This document shows positions 46,011 through 56,949 of a stretch of 64,000 nucleotides of DNA, in pieces. Positions within the stretch are counted from its first letter, which is position 1. Each line of letters starts with the position of its first letter. Made by a program: the position numbers and the translations under genes. Source of the stretch: Metellina segmentata (lineage: Eukaryota; Arthropoda; Arachnida; Araneae; Tetragnathidae); contig OX375877.1 of the NCBI GenBank assembly GCA_947359465.1, forward strand, positions 29,461,235 through 29,525,234. The letters run 5' to 3'. The notes beneath the pieces were generated by a model. It saw only the letters and a program-made list of their open reading frames with translations, did no database searches and was not told where the DNA came from.

Positions 46011-46267
46011 TAGATAGGTTAAGTTTAATTGAAACAAGTATCTTTACGCTGTAGCTCAAAAATATATTTCTAATTCGACTCCTGACAATTTTGGTAATTT
46101 TTTTAAAATTAACGTCATGCTAGAGCAACACAACGGGCTATTGAAGACGGTCCGGGATCAGTCCCTTAAGGGAAAGATCCGAGGCCAACACCTCGTAATT
46201 TTGAACCACGGTCAGATGACGAAGCAACACCTGAGCTGGCACCCCATTCTCCAAGCAAACTAGAAGG

Positions 46268-46805
46268 AATGCGGATATTTTACTTCCAGTATACCCAAAT
46301 GCTCTCGCATATGACATAAATGGGTAACCTAAAAATGTAGGTAATCGCTCTTTTGGTGATGTTTGATCTGATTGGTGTTGTAACATCTATACAAATGGAT
46401 AGGGATCAGAGGTCAACACCATTGACTGTCGGTCGTAATACCTATCGGAGTGGTCTCTCGTGGTGGTTCCGTCCAAGTGGTCTTTAGGGGTGCACGACGG
46501 CGCCCCTTCTGGAATCCAAATGTCTCCCAGTTAATTGTCGGGACGAGAAAGGAATTGTGGCAGAGCTCGAACACAGATGTTTTTTGGTGCTCGTTCGTGA
46601 TTGCTTTTTTGGAGTAGATCCCAATTTCCCTTTGTGGCCCACATGAATCGCAGATTGTAAATACCGCAAATTTCTGTGTCTTGAAATCAACGTTAGTTTA
46701 ATAGTAACTAATTTTAGCTGCGTCGTCGTGTTTATTGACTCGCCACTCGGCCCACAACGTTACAGCGTTGGCCAATCAGCTACCATCATATACCTATTTG
46801 GAATC
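46268..46805. other. Intron 1 sequence without a supported feature
   Basis: A SINE-like tail relic may extend to about 46470, but I see no clear boundaries or coding sequence. Confidence 0.4.
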
Positions 46806-47130
46806 TGCCGACCAACCGGTATAGTGGTTAAGGTGTTAGCCTCTATATCGGAAGGTTCCTGGTTCGAATCCGGGTCTAGGCATGGATGTTTTTAAGCGTA
46901 TGGTGTAGAGGTTGCTGGTGCATTTTAAATCTGTCGTGACCGAAAGTCCTCACGTTGGGTTGGTGTGGAAGTTTGGCGAGTGGGGTGCCAGCTCAGGTGT
47001 TGCTTCGTCATCTGACCGTGGTTCAAAATTACGAGGTGTTGTCCTCGAATCTTTCCCCTTCGATCCCGGACCGTCGTCAATAGTCCGTTGTGTTGCTCTT
47101 GTACGACGTTAACTAAAATTACCATTACCA
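46806..47130 (+). mobile_element. tRNA-derived SINE, full-length copy
   Basis: The head gccgaccaaccggtatagtg gives a pol III A box (tatagtggttaagg) and a B box (ggttcgaatcc), then a ~250-bp body and a short ttaccatt-type 3' repeat. The exact 11-bp duplication ctatttggaat (46795-46805 and 47131-47141) proves retroposition. Confidence 0.9.
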
Positions 47131-47448
47131 CTATTTGGAATTCATTCGTTGAAATTTTTACTGGTGAAGTGATGAAATTGTGTTCGAAAAACAAGCCAAA
47201 ATATGTACAACACACATTACGCCGCAGAAACACGTCACCTATATTTATCTTCATACAAAATGTTTCTCATCGACCGTCTGAAGAAGACAGTGTTATGTTA
47301 TGGTAGATCTGTTGGTGTCCACAGAATAAATAGCTGCGTATTGTTCGTGTTCATATATTGCAAACGGAATAAAACCATACTATTTAAAATAGAAATCAAA
47401 TTTATTACAAACACAAAACATAATCAAAACGTCTCGTCACTAGAAGAA

Positions 47449-47612
47449 AATTGACCAGATCTTGGTCGCGATATATATCTTCACTAGAAAAAACTGACCA
47501 GATCTTGATCATCGTCATACTCATAAAATCGGCAATATCTTGATGACGATATATCTCGTCATTGACAAAATTAGTCAGACCGTGATGGACGAGATATCTC
47601 GTCGAAATCATT
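47449..47612 (+). repeat. ~41-bp degenerate tandem repeat (GATCTTGATGACGAGATATC type)
   Basis: Four units start with tgaccagatcttg, tgaccagatcttgatc, ggcaatatcttgatgacg and agtcagaccgtgatggacg. Same motif family as 33320-33420 and 43715-43835. Confidence 0.7.
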
Positions 47613-47883
47613 TAGAAAGGTTTATAGGACATCTTTGACTTAGAACGATCCAGGTTCCAAGCATGTGTTCAGAAAAAAAAGAGTCGGTGTCTACGACGAA
47701 GTGACCATTGCGTATTATGATTTAACGACAGTTTTCAGACATTTCTACGTACATTTTATCTGTGTGATCAACGAAACTTCAATTTTAACATTAAAACATT
47801 TTCGAAACATAAACAAGTAATAATTTAAACAGTAAAAAACATTTTCGAAACATAAACAAGTAATACTTTTCAACAATAAAATA

Positions 47884-49099
47884 CACAGTCCAGTCACATT
47901 AATGTGATCACCTGTCAAAAGCCAGAATAACCACCTTTGGCAGAGCGGACCGCTTCGAGATGTGCAGGAAGAGAGTCAATTAGGTTTCTGAAGGTGTTCA
48001 CTGGGATGTTGAGCCATGCCGACTCCAGTGCCGCGGCCAGCTGCGCTAGATTACGCGTTGAGGATTCATGGCGCGAACAACCCGATCGAGGTGGTCCCAC
48101 AGATTCTCGATTGGGTTTAAATCCGGTTGAGTTTGCTGGCCAGTGGAGTACGGTAAACTCATTCTTTTGCTCTTCTAACCACGCACTTACACTGCGAGCT
48201 GGATGACACCTCACATTGTCCTGCTGGTAGATGCCATCATTCTGAGGAATAATAATTCGCATGTAGGGGTGGACATGGTCCGCAAGGACAGATGCGTACT
48301 TGTGCTGATCCATCGTGCCTTCCACAATGACGAGTGCACCCAGTGAATGCCAGGAAAACATTCCCCAAACCATAATGCTCCCTCATCCAGCCTGTATCCT
48401 TCCGGCAATTGTTGCAGGGTGTTTGCTTTCAGACGTTTCACGCCGTATACGCCACCGTCCATCTGTCCGATGGAGCATAAAACGTGATTCATCGGAAAAG
48501 GCCACCTGTCGCCACTCTGTGGACGTCCAGTTGCGGTGCTGTCGTGCAAATTCCAGCCTTCGTCGCCGATGAGCAGCAGTCAGCATAGGTGCAATAACCA
48601 GGCGTCTGCTGTGGAGGCCCATGCGTAGCAACGTTCGCTGAACTGTTGTTGAGGATGCACTCTTGGTAGCCCCTTGGTTCATCTGGGCGGTCAGTTGCTC
48701 AACAGTTGCACGTCTATTCGCCCGAACGCATCTCCGTAGCCTTCGTTCGCCTCTGTCATCTATAGCCCGTGGTGCACCACATGTGCCACGCCGCTGATTT
48801 TGGATCGTGCCATTTTGCCATGCACGGTATACTTTTACCACGGCGGCACGCGAACAGTTCACAAAATTAGCCGTTTCCGAAATGCTTCCACCTTTGGCCC
48901 GAAAGCCAATAATCATGCCCTTTTGGACGTCGGATAAATCGCTACGTTTCTACCGCCAACGATTGAAATGCTTTCCGATGCCCTAGGACATCCTTTATAT
49001 ACACTCCACTGCAATGTGCTGCCACCTGCTTTTTGTGATTGGTTATTTCACGTTGACGTTGAAAGTAGGTGGTGGTCACATTAATGTGACTGGACTGTG
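47884..49099 (-). mobile_element. Tc1/mariner-type element, 1.2 kb
   Basis: Inverted ends cacagtccagtcacattaat are exact at both sides and are bordered by TA. A reverse-strand transposase pseudogene fills the element. Confidence 0.95.
47915..48940 (-). pseudogene. Tc1-like transposase pseudogene
   Basis: The reverse-strand first part, SDVQKGMIIGFRAKGG ... VAFSDESRFML (first D), runs to a stop near 48383 after GRIQAG. The second part reads SIMVWGMFSWHSLGAL, IYQQDNVRCHPARS (second D) and, in place of SPDLNPIE, a degraded HWPANSTGFKPNRESV. The final GGYSGF remains. The N-terminal start codon is not clear because a TAG precedes KRSDLSDV. Confidence 0.9.
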
Positions 49100-49642
49100 T
49101 ACATTTCGGGGAGTTCTAACACGCCTGAACTATTACCCTGGTTACTCACACCTAGGCAAATAGACAAATAGATTTTTGACCTGAATACGTCTTTAAAAAT
49201 AGACTAGTATTGGATGGCCATTACGAAAAGATAATCGTTAGAAAAAGAGGGACATCGAGTTCGGTCTAATAATTTTAATACTATCAACACGAGCCGAACT
49301 AACCTAGCGTCATTCCATAGCTGACGAAACAAAGACTTGTAAATGACCTTGAGTTACAGAGGGCCACGCAAACTTGAAAACAGTATTATTTGGGATTGCG
49401 AAGCACTACGACGTTGAAGTTGGTCTCAAACGAATATAATGTCAAGTTCTGTCGGTCTAAGACGTTAGCAGTAAAATCGCTTACAGTGTTGACTGAAACT
49501 TTGGATCGCAGTCGGAAAATGCTCATGTATCACAATTACGGCATACTTGTCGAAAAGCCAAGCAGAAATACATCGAAGTGCAACTTGCTAGCTTTCAATA
49601 AAAACTGAATTCACTACTGAATTTGCCCCTCTTTTATAGTCT
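49100..49642. other. Intron 1 sequence without a supported feature
   Basis: A 72-codon open frame at 49390-49608 shows no recognisable domain. Confidence 0.4.
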
Positions 49643-50166
49643 ATAACAAAAAAAAAGTCGACTCGCCAATAAGGTGCAGAATTACAGTGGTGCCGGACTC
49701 AATCAACTTGGAACCTCGCTGAATGGGGATGTATAGTCTTTGGAGATAAGTCCCGTTTCCAACTGTGTCTTGACGATAACCGCAGACGTTTCTGGAGACA
49801 TCTGCGGTTACATGATATATGAGATAGTACTGCAGTACATGAGAGTTTCTGCGGTTACATGATATTGTAAGGGCAGCGTGGGGATGCTGCCCTTTCTATC
49901 GCATGCCACAGATGCTCACAACAGGGCGTTATGGTCTGGGGTGCCATCTTCTTTGATAGCCGGACCTCTTTGGTAGTCTTTCAGCACAGCGGTACGTAGA
50001 CGACATTCTACGACCGGTTGTTTTACCATTCCTTTTGCGACACAGCTGTCTTACTTTTCAACAAGATAATACCCGGCCGCACACGGCACGTGTTGCTATG
50101 AATTGTCTTCAAGCTTTCCCAACACTTCCTTGGCCAGTTAGGTCTCCTGATCTCTATCCCATAGAG

Positions 50167-51279
50167 CAGTGCTCCCCAACCTTTTTATCGCCGCGGACTG
50201 GTCAACGTTTGATAATTTTACTGCGGCCCGCTGAGGGGGGGGGGGGCGTTGATTTATTATTATTATTATCTATATTTTATATTGTTTTGATTTAATAATT
50301 TTAATTTAATCGTCATTTTTACTCAATGGAACGCTATATCAATAAGAACCCTGAGCTTGTTTCTTTGCAACGAGACTGTTCCATCTGGAGGTAATAGGAG
50401 ACAATGACACCCGAAGTGTGTTGCTTATGTCCAGTTTGTTTCGTTGTATTGTTTTGGTTGCTGTCACTGCAGAAAAATCAATTCTTCACCGACAGTGAAT
50501 GGTTTGTTAGCCTTAGCAATACGGTTAGCCACCAAATATGATGTTCTCGGTGCATTCTCCTTTATTGATGCGGTGGCCCTCATAAATTTCTTCTGTCCTT
50601 CGTGTTCCCGTTTTTTTCTTTCAAAATACTCCAGGGGCTTGTCTTTTAATCCAGGGTGTTTGGCGTTTAAATGGCTAAGCAGTTTTGAAGGTTTCATTGC
50701 CTCATTAGAGAGTCGGTCGCCGCAAAATAGGAAGAGCGGTTTTGGTGTGTGGGAATCACCTGTCCCGATAAATCCATATTTCAATTAGGACTCATGGTAT
50801 TGTCTGTTAAAAGTTACATGTTTCTTTGATGTTGAAGGCTCTTCTTCTGTCTCTTCACTGAGCCTTTTCTTTTTCTCCAGGAAACTTTTTGACGACGTCT
50901 TTTTCGTACTCATTTCTGCTAATTTGTGTGTTAAATTTGAGCAAACACAATATACACGTACAACAAGCACTGTTAAACACGAGAAAGTACCGGTGAACAG
51001 AGAGAAGAGCGTTACACACCTCTTTACCAAAGCTACAACGCCACTGCCGCTTGCAGCCGCTCAGCTCCAGACGTCACCTAAAACTGCCCCGATATCACGA
51101 TATTTTGCACATGCGCGGTTTTGGTGCGGCTATAGGTGACGTCTCGTCCATGAAAAGTCGTACAGACCCGAGAGAAATACACCACAATAAGTAAAATGGA
51201 AATAATTTAATGTTCCTTGTGCGGCCCGGTACCATTTGATCCACGGACCGGTCCGCGGCCCGGGGGTTGGGGACCACTG
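50167..51279 (-). mobile_element. Charlie-type hAT element, non-autonomous, perfect 8-bp duplication
   Basis: Ends read cagtgctccccaacc and, reversed, cagtggtccccaaccc. The exact 8-mer ccatagag flanks it (50159-50166 and 51280-51287) and splits the Tc1 codons for PIE-H. At 1.1 kb it retains only the N-terminal BED-finger part of a transposase on the reverse strand. A G-rich run lies at 50235-50246. Confidence 0.95.
50464..51030 (-). pseudogene. ZBED5-like hAT transposase, N-terminal fragment
   Basis: The reverse strand starts near MSTKKTSSKSFLEKKKRLSE (about 50912) with a basic/acidic linker, reaches a stop at HES near 50785, then continues KYGFIGTGDSHTPKPLFLFC with the BED-type zinc-finger pattern C-x2-C (LFLFCGDRL, first cysteine replaced by phenylalanine) and HLNAKHPGLKDKP. 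It ends at the GEELIFLQ block, where the catalytic domain would begin but is deleted. The preceding 30-40 residues from 51030 are unlikely to be coding. Confidence 0.85.
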
Positions 51280-51687
51280 CCATAGAGCATATCTTGGACG
51301 TTATGGGAAGGCGATTGCAACCATCCCGGAATGTTGACCATTTAGCCATACAGTTGGAGACAATTTGGCAAGGAATTCCGCAGTACACCATCCGGGAACT
51401 TTTTTAGTCTGTGCCACGTTGGGCGACAGCTTGCATATAGGCCGGAGGTGGCCCAACGCTTTATTGACTTCCTCCCTTTGTTACGGTCAAACTCTGAACT
51501 AAAATATTAAATTGTTCTGAAATTTTAATCGTTTGTTTTTCTATGTATGTTCTTCACATCCATCAATTTTTATCGCAATCGGATAACTCCTTGGAGCGTC
51601 GATTTTTTTTGTTATAGAGTGTATTTATGTGGAGGGCTACCCACAAATTAACAATACGCGATAACGAGACGTATTAAATGTATTGAG

Positions 51688-52484
51688 CAGGGCTGTAGTG
51701 GAGGGTATACGCCGTTTACCCTCTGGTTTTTTCCAGCACATTCCGTATACCCTCTGCTTTTTATTAAAAACTACGAACACCGCTTTGTTTTTACTAGAAA
51801 ACATCGCGCGAAACATCACGGGACAAGCAGATAGCTGTAGAAGCAAAAGAAAAAAAAATTACATTTCAAGATATCACCTTGGTACATAATTCCAAAATCG
51901 TACCTATTAATCAAAAGCAATTCATTCAAAGTACTGTCGATAGAATGAAATTCAGACTTTGTTCTGATGTTAATGAAGAAAATTGTCAACTTTTGAAGGA
52001 TATAGCCATGTTTGATCCAGAAAATATAAATACAGGGGATATTCGTCTTGAAGAAAAGGAGGTAAAGAGGATCTGTTGACGTTTTGGTATAGTTGAGATG
52101 TGCACTATTCTGGGTTTGAGGTTCCAATGAAAACGTCAAAGTTGTTCCAGAAAAATGAAAGCCTCTTTTAAGAACAATTGAAATATTGCCATGTTTCACG
52201 ACCGTTTGCGAGCGCGGGTTTAGTTTAATGAATACCTACCCGGTCCTTAGAAACGATTTCCTACATATATATATATATATGTATGTGCGTGTTTTATGCC
52301 CCTCTCCCCGTGGAAAGTGTAAATAGTGAGTACATGTTTCGCCTCCCCATGGAAAAAATTATGCGTGTATCAGAGTGTACCATACAAAGAGTGTACCATC
52401 AGAGGGTATACCATGGTGCTCTACCTATACTAGTGCAGGGGCCCCCATGGTGTACCCTCTGATTTATTTACAACTACAGCACTG
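51688..52484 (+). mobile_element. hAT element copy B, internally deleted
   Basis: It begins CAGGGCTGTAGTGGA and ends ...CTACAGCACTG, with flanking 8-mers gtattgag and gtactgag (one mismatch). The body keeps an FDPENINTGDIR segment and a RICRRFG-like tail also seen in copy A at 18870-18950. Non-autonomous. A TA run lies at 52262-52281. Confidence 0.9.
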
Positions 52485-52650
52485 GTACTGAGATGTATAC
52501 GTACAGGCTAAACCTCGCGGCCGTGCTCCGACTAGCCTACCCAATGTTTATAACTATTTTTGCACGCCAGAGTTATACAAGAAACTGTGCTTGTTAAAAA
52601 AAAAAGGACCAACTTCACTAACCAAAGTTGCTGACAAAAATCACATACTA

Positions 52651-53202
52651 AAACCGCGTTTACACCAAAGTTGCATATATCTTTCTCCTCTCTCTTTTTG
52701 TATCGAAGGCGCTTTACGGCCCCTTTTGGTGACCCCTCTTCGACCCGCTCCGGTGTAATCCCTTTTCTTCGAATTTTGTCTACAAAACAAAGGGGTGAGC
52801 GAGCACTCTTCTCGGCCCTTTGTAGAGAACAGTGATCACCCTCTTTGTTTTGTAGACAAAGTACTAGCGTTGAGGGCAAATTGTCACAGAGAGCGAACAA
52901 CAGGTGTTTTGAGGCACGGGGCCGCGACGGACAGAGGGGAGCGGGTGACTGTCTGTAACAACACCGAAAGAGGACGCAATGGGGAAGCAGTTTCACCCCA
53001 CATATCGCCACGAAAAATTTACCCCTAAATTGTTGCAGTCCTTTGATATTTACCACTCCTGGTGGAGAACAAAATTGGTGTTGCAAACTCGCCAAATCCC
53101 CACCCCCACACGAGATCTTGACGATAAAATTAGTGCCGTTTTTCAAAATATCTTCGATGTTTGGAGGGGGACGTGTTTGCAACTCCGGTGTAAACTCGGC
53201 TT
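52651..53202. mobile_element. Foldback MITE, ~552 bp
   Basis: Left aaaccgcgtttacaccaaag and, reversed from the right, aagccgagtttacaccggag, continuing ttgca. Flanks acatact and acatacct suggest a duplication with a one-base change. A further inverted pair (ctacaaaacaaag / ctttgttttgtag) lies inside at 52781-52860. Not coding despite long open frames. Confidence 0.65.
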
Positions 53203-53248
53203 TACATACCTATCATCAGGATACGAGAGGTTCGCTTTGGCTGACTAA

Positions 53249-53708
53249 GGCCCGGTGCACATCGGGGTCGTTAAAAAATATCGGGTTTTTCAACGAGCGG
53301 CGCCACTGCGGCACCGAAGCCCAACTATGCACACATAACCGTGAAATGACGCACGAACTCATTTCGCGCCATTTGCAATAAATATTCTATCGAAGAAAAC
53401 GTGTTTTTTTCGCTTACTTGGTGTAAAAAAGTATATTTTGAAACACAAAATAGACGTTAATGGATACAGCCATTTATTAATTATTATGTATATTCCATTT
53501 GTTTATGAAAACAAGGTACTTCAGAACGGAGACTCATGTGCGGCGCCGTGGGGAACTGCGATACAAACTGCACGCAAGTTGGACTTGCGTGCCCCAGCGG
53601 CGCTGGAGGCATGTGTGCACTGCTCCATTGGATCTAATGTATCTCAAACCGCTCTTCCTTTGCGGCAGCGGCGCCGTACGTTGAAAAACCGGATGTGTGC
53701 ACCGGGCC
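53249..53708. mobile_element. Harbinger-like MITE, copy 1 (460 bp)
   Basis: Inverted ends ggcccggtgcacat / atgtgtgcaccgggcc with flanking TAA on both sides (TWA-type 3-bp duplication). Nearly identical over most of its length to 61576-62020. Confidence 0.85.
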
Positions 53709-53744
53709 TAAATGTGCAACATTCAATCTCGGTATCCACTGATG

Positions 53745-54081
53745 TGCCGACCAACCGGTATAGTGGTTAAGGTGTTAGCCTCTAGATCGGAAGGTTCCTG
53801 GTTCGAATCCGGGTGCGGGCGTGGATGTTTGTAAGCGTATGGTGTAGAGGCGGCTGGTGCACCTTAAATCTGTCGTGGCCGAAAGTCCTCACGTTGGGTT
53901 GGCGTAGAAGTTTGGAGAGTGGGGTGCCAGCTCAGGTGTTGCTTCGTCATCTGACCGTGGTTCAAAATTACGAGGTGTTGTCCTCGGATCTATCCCTTAA
54001 GGGACTGATCCCGGACCGTCGTCAATAGCCCGTTGTGTTGCTCTAGTACGACGTAACAAAAAAATTACCAATTACCAATTA
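53745..54081 (+). mobile_element. tRNA-derived SINE, second full-length copy
   Basis: Same family as 46806-47130: gccgaccaaccggtatagtg head, ggttcgaatcc B box, body and ttaccaattacc tail. The exact 9-bp duplication ccactgatg lies at 53736-53744 and 54082-54090. Confidence 0.9.
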
Positions 54082-54289
54082 CCACTGATGCAAATGTTAA
54101 GTTACACAACTGGAGGAACCAACGACCTTTCTATGCAACGTTTTGTTCTTGTGATTCTTCAATATCAATTACTGGTAAATTCGTTTCTATTCTCCTGTGA
54201 CACGGGGTAGCGCTGCACACTAAATCGCTCCCAATGGTCTACCATCTGTGGCTCACAAGTCGTGCCACCTCTAGCGTGTACCTCTAGCA

Positions 54290-54675
54290 CCTGAAGTGCT
54301 CCGAATGGGATCAGAGCCAATGCATGTTCGTGGACGATTCTATTATAGGCCTCAGGTAAATCGGTAGATATAAAACTCGAGAAAAGTGAATCGATTCCTC
54401 AATTCGATTAACTTTGGTAACTTGTCATGGAAATCGAATTACATTTCGAACAAGAAACCTGCTTCAAAATCATTGAAGACACGAAAAAGACTACCAGACC
54501 AAGTAATCATAGTTGCAGTACTGTGTAAAACTGTAGGAACAAGTTACGAAAGTTAATCGAACTGAAGAATCTATTCACTTTTCAACGAGTTTCATACCTA
54601 CCGACCTACCTGCGGTCCAAAATAGAATCGTCCACGAACATGCGTTGGCTCTGATCCCATTCGGAGCCCCTTCAG
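54290..54675. mobile_element. Foldback element with ~135-bp arms
   Basis: 54291-54425 (gctccgaatgggatcagagc ... cgaatcgattcc-like) is present inverted at 54545-54675 with about 85-90% identity by eye. A ~120-bp spacer separates the arms. No target duplication is clear. It lies 245 bp before exon 2. Confidence 0.8.
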
Positions 54676-54920
54676 GAAAGATATTCTAGTGGGCAACCTC
54701 GCCAACCTGTTGTTTCTTTAGGCCAGTGTATTCCCTAACAAGAGGGGGTGGTCTACTGAACCGCTTGGATCTCGCCATTCGAGTCACGAGCCAAGTCGCA
54801 GCGAGACCAATCTGAGTTTCTCCATATCCTATCTACTCTGTCACTGGACTTAATAATCACTCGTGAGATTGATATTTCAGTTTATAAAGGTTTAAGAAAT
54901 AGATATTTTTTCCCTCGAAG

Positions 54921-55392
54921 GTCCACAACGCCTTCCAGCCTCAGGAAGGCTCCAACGTCCACCTGACGTGCAACAGGAAAGTGGTGGCAGAGATCTTCCG
55001 CGAGTATCCGAGCTCCGTCCTCCTCTGGACCAAGAACGGCCGTCTCCTGACCGTGGACGTGGACCGCGCCCAAGTCGGCCTGACCGAGCTGCAGTTTCTC
55101 GAACTGAAGCCCGAGGACAGCGGCGTGTACGTGTGCAGCATGCGCTACGCCCCGGGGGTGGTCAAGCCGGTGTCCGTAGCTGCCGTGGCCGTGAGGCCTC
55201 TGAAGCCTAACATCCAGCCGCGGACGGGGGAGCGGCTACAGCTGCTGTGCCACGGCGCGCAGCTAGGCACCATCTACAAGAACCTCACCCAGAGCTGGTG
55301 GCACGGCAAGCAGCTGCACAAGGATTTCGGCAACGCGTCGCTTGTGGAAAACGACGTGTACGTCATCGAGGAAACAAGTCCTAACATGACGG
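54921..55392 (+). CDS. TSP1/Ig membrane receptor, exon 2 (two Ig domains)
   Basis: Acceptor ttccctcgaag|gtccac at 54920/54921 and donor atgacgg|gtgagg at 55392/55393. Phase 0 in, phase 1 out, 157 codons plus one base. Ig domain 1 has C187, W206 and the closing DSGVYVC at C242. Ig domain 2 has C280 and W296 and closes in exon 3 (GMWTC, C332), so the intron splits the second Ig domain just before its last cysteine. Possible N-glycosylation sites are NLT, NAS and NMT. Residue numbers are of the joined protein. The GC-rich exon lies in repeat-filled A+T-rich introns. Confidence 0.9.
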
Positions 55393-56584
55393 GTGAGGGC
55401 ACTGTGTCTTTGTTCTCACATCAACTTGTCCGACTCAAGTTAAGTATTAGGATAGAAGATTTTTAAATAGTTCCACCTCTGATCGCATTGAGAAGTCCTA
55501 TACGTGGCGACTTGATATTAACTCTTTTTAAGGAGGACCCAGAAAGTCGGGATACGTTTTTTCGAGAGGACGGTAAGTTAAACTGGAAAAAATATTGATC
55601 AATAAAAGAATAATAAACTATGCAGCTTTTTCATGACAAAAATCTGTATATGATTGTTCCATACGTGACACAGTGGAATGCCCTACAACGACTTGAGTGC
55701 TTCTTAATTGCAGGCACGGCACCAACTCGCGGATTAACTGGTCATTACCGATGGAAGGGGAAGGCTCAAAGAGTTATTTGGCAAAGGTCCCGACGAATAT
55801 GGATATGAATCTACTTTCCAGAGTGCATACGCGAATTCACAGGGTGTAAATATGGAACATTGCCAGCCAAGCATAAGGATTTAACATCGCTTCCCCTCTA
55901 TGATCTTGGGTTGCCAGTGGTAGGTGTCCCTCGAGTATACCTTACTTGAACCCTAATTGGCATCTTATACGGGGGTGAATAAAGTTTGGGTGTTGACAAA
56001 CACTTCTCCGATATAGTATCCGTTACTATTCACATTTGGAGCATAGGTTTTTAACAAAAAATGGGAAGATAGATTTTTTGGGATCAAATGAGGTTAATGC
56101 CGGCCTCTAACGAAAGCAAAATTTATGAATTATATGTGAATATAAAGTATACATTTTAAATGCATAAATAAAATGTACTATAAGCACCATATTGATTTTG
56201 TAAATTAATGATTGATGGTTAATAAATTGTTAATTTTTGATTGGAATTGATTACCCCAACTGTACATAAAACTAACCAAAATCCGTGTTTCAAGAAGTAA
56301 GAAACGAGAGAGGCAACATCGGTCTTGCTTTGTGTTCTCCATATGTTTGTGAGGAGAAAAGTCTTTTTTTTTTCTGAAAAGTAATGCGATTACAGAGAGA
56401 TCTACAGGAAAGAAAGAATTAGTTTTAAGCATTGTATTATGAAGAAGTGTATAAAACTATGCACTTACGCGTATTGTATTTGAAAATATTTATGTGACAA
56501 GAGCGAAATAATGATTGAATAACAACTTTTTTCCAAAAAAATGTTTAATGAATGTTTTTGAGATGATGCGGCGTTTTTTTAGAA
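55393..56584. other. Intron 2, left part
   Basis: I see no coding sequence or bounded repeat beyond A+T-rich DNA. Confidence 0.5.
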
Positions 56585-56949
56585 CAGTGGTTCCCAAAGT
56601 GGTCCCTCAGCGGTCTCAAGGACCCCCAGGGGTTCGTGAGACCTCTGAGGGGGTCTGTGGTAAATTATAATTTATTTGGGGGTGCATGGATAACGTCAGG
56701 GGTACCGCGAAAGGTTTAATATAAAGTAAAATAATTGTGTAGCGATTTTTATGTCTTAAGAAAATAAATAATTTGTTTTATTTTCTTATATCTAAATTTG
56801 TCTTTTTTTATTGATAACAGTATGATGTGAAACGAAGGAAAAATGCAGATAATATAGTGTTGAATATTTAAAATGTGGCTTTATTCCGTTATCAGGAAAT
56901 AGTACTTTACCTATGTGCCTTCCATGCAATAAAACTTAGTCAAACGAAT

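Larger units (their letters stand above)
44521..46251 (-). mobile_element. SINE insertion block with 16-bp target duplication, carrying Tc1
   Basis: caagcaaactagaagg is repeated exactly at 44505-44520 and 46252-46267. Just inside the left copy is a reversed SINE tail (gtggtaat...gttaacgtcgtact). Just inside the right copy lies a 5'-truncated reversed SINE body (46090-46251: acaacgggctattgaagacg, ccacggtcagatgacgaagc). A second tail copy at about 46095-46125 and the Tc1 at 44604 lie between. Long duplications are typical of LINE-driven retroposition. Confidence 0.65.
49643..51616 (+). mobile_element. Deleted Tc1-like element, host of a Charlie-type hAT
   Basis: Inverted ends tataacaaaaaaaaagtcga and the mirrored agcgtcgattttttttgtta match the 35052-37430 family. 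The N-terminal half of the transposase is deleted. Remaining pieces read LQWCRTQSTWN-like, FGDKSRFQLCLDD, GVMVWGAIFF, FQQDNTRPHTAR and, after the nested element, EHILDVMGRRL. Confidence 0.85.

Noticed and set aside
46810..46885. Functional tRNA gene (also at 53746)
   Set aside because: A and B boxes are present, but acceptor pairing fails and the sequence continues into a SINE body with target duplications.
52532..53182. 216-codon reverse frame in a GC-richer segment
   Set aside because: Lies inside a foldback MITE with inverted ends; no domain, and it spans an inverted repeat.
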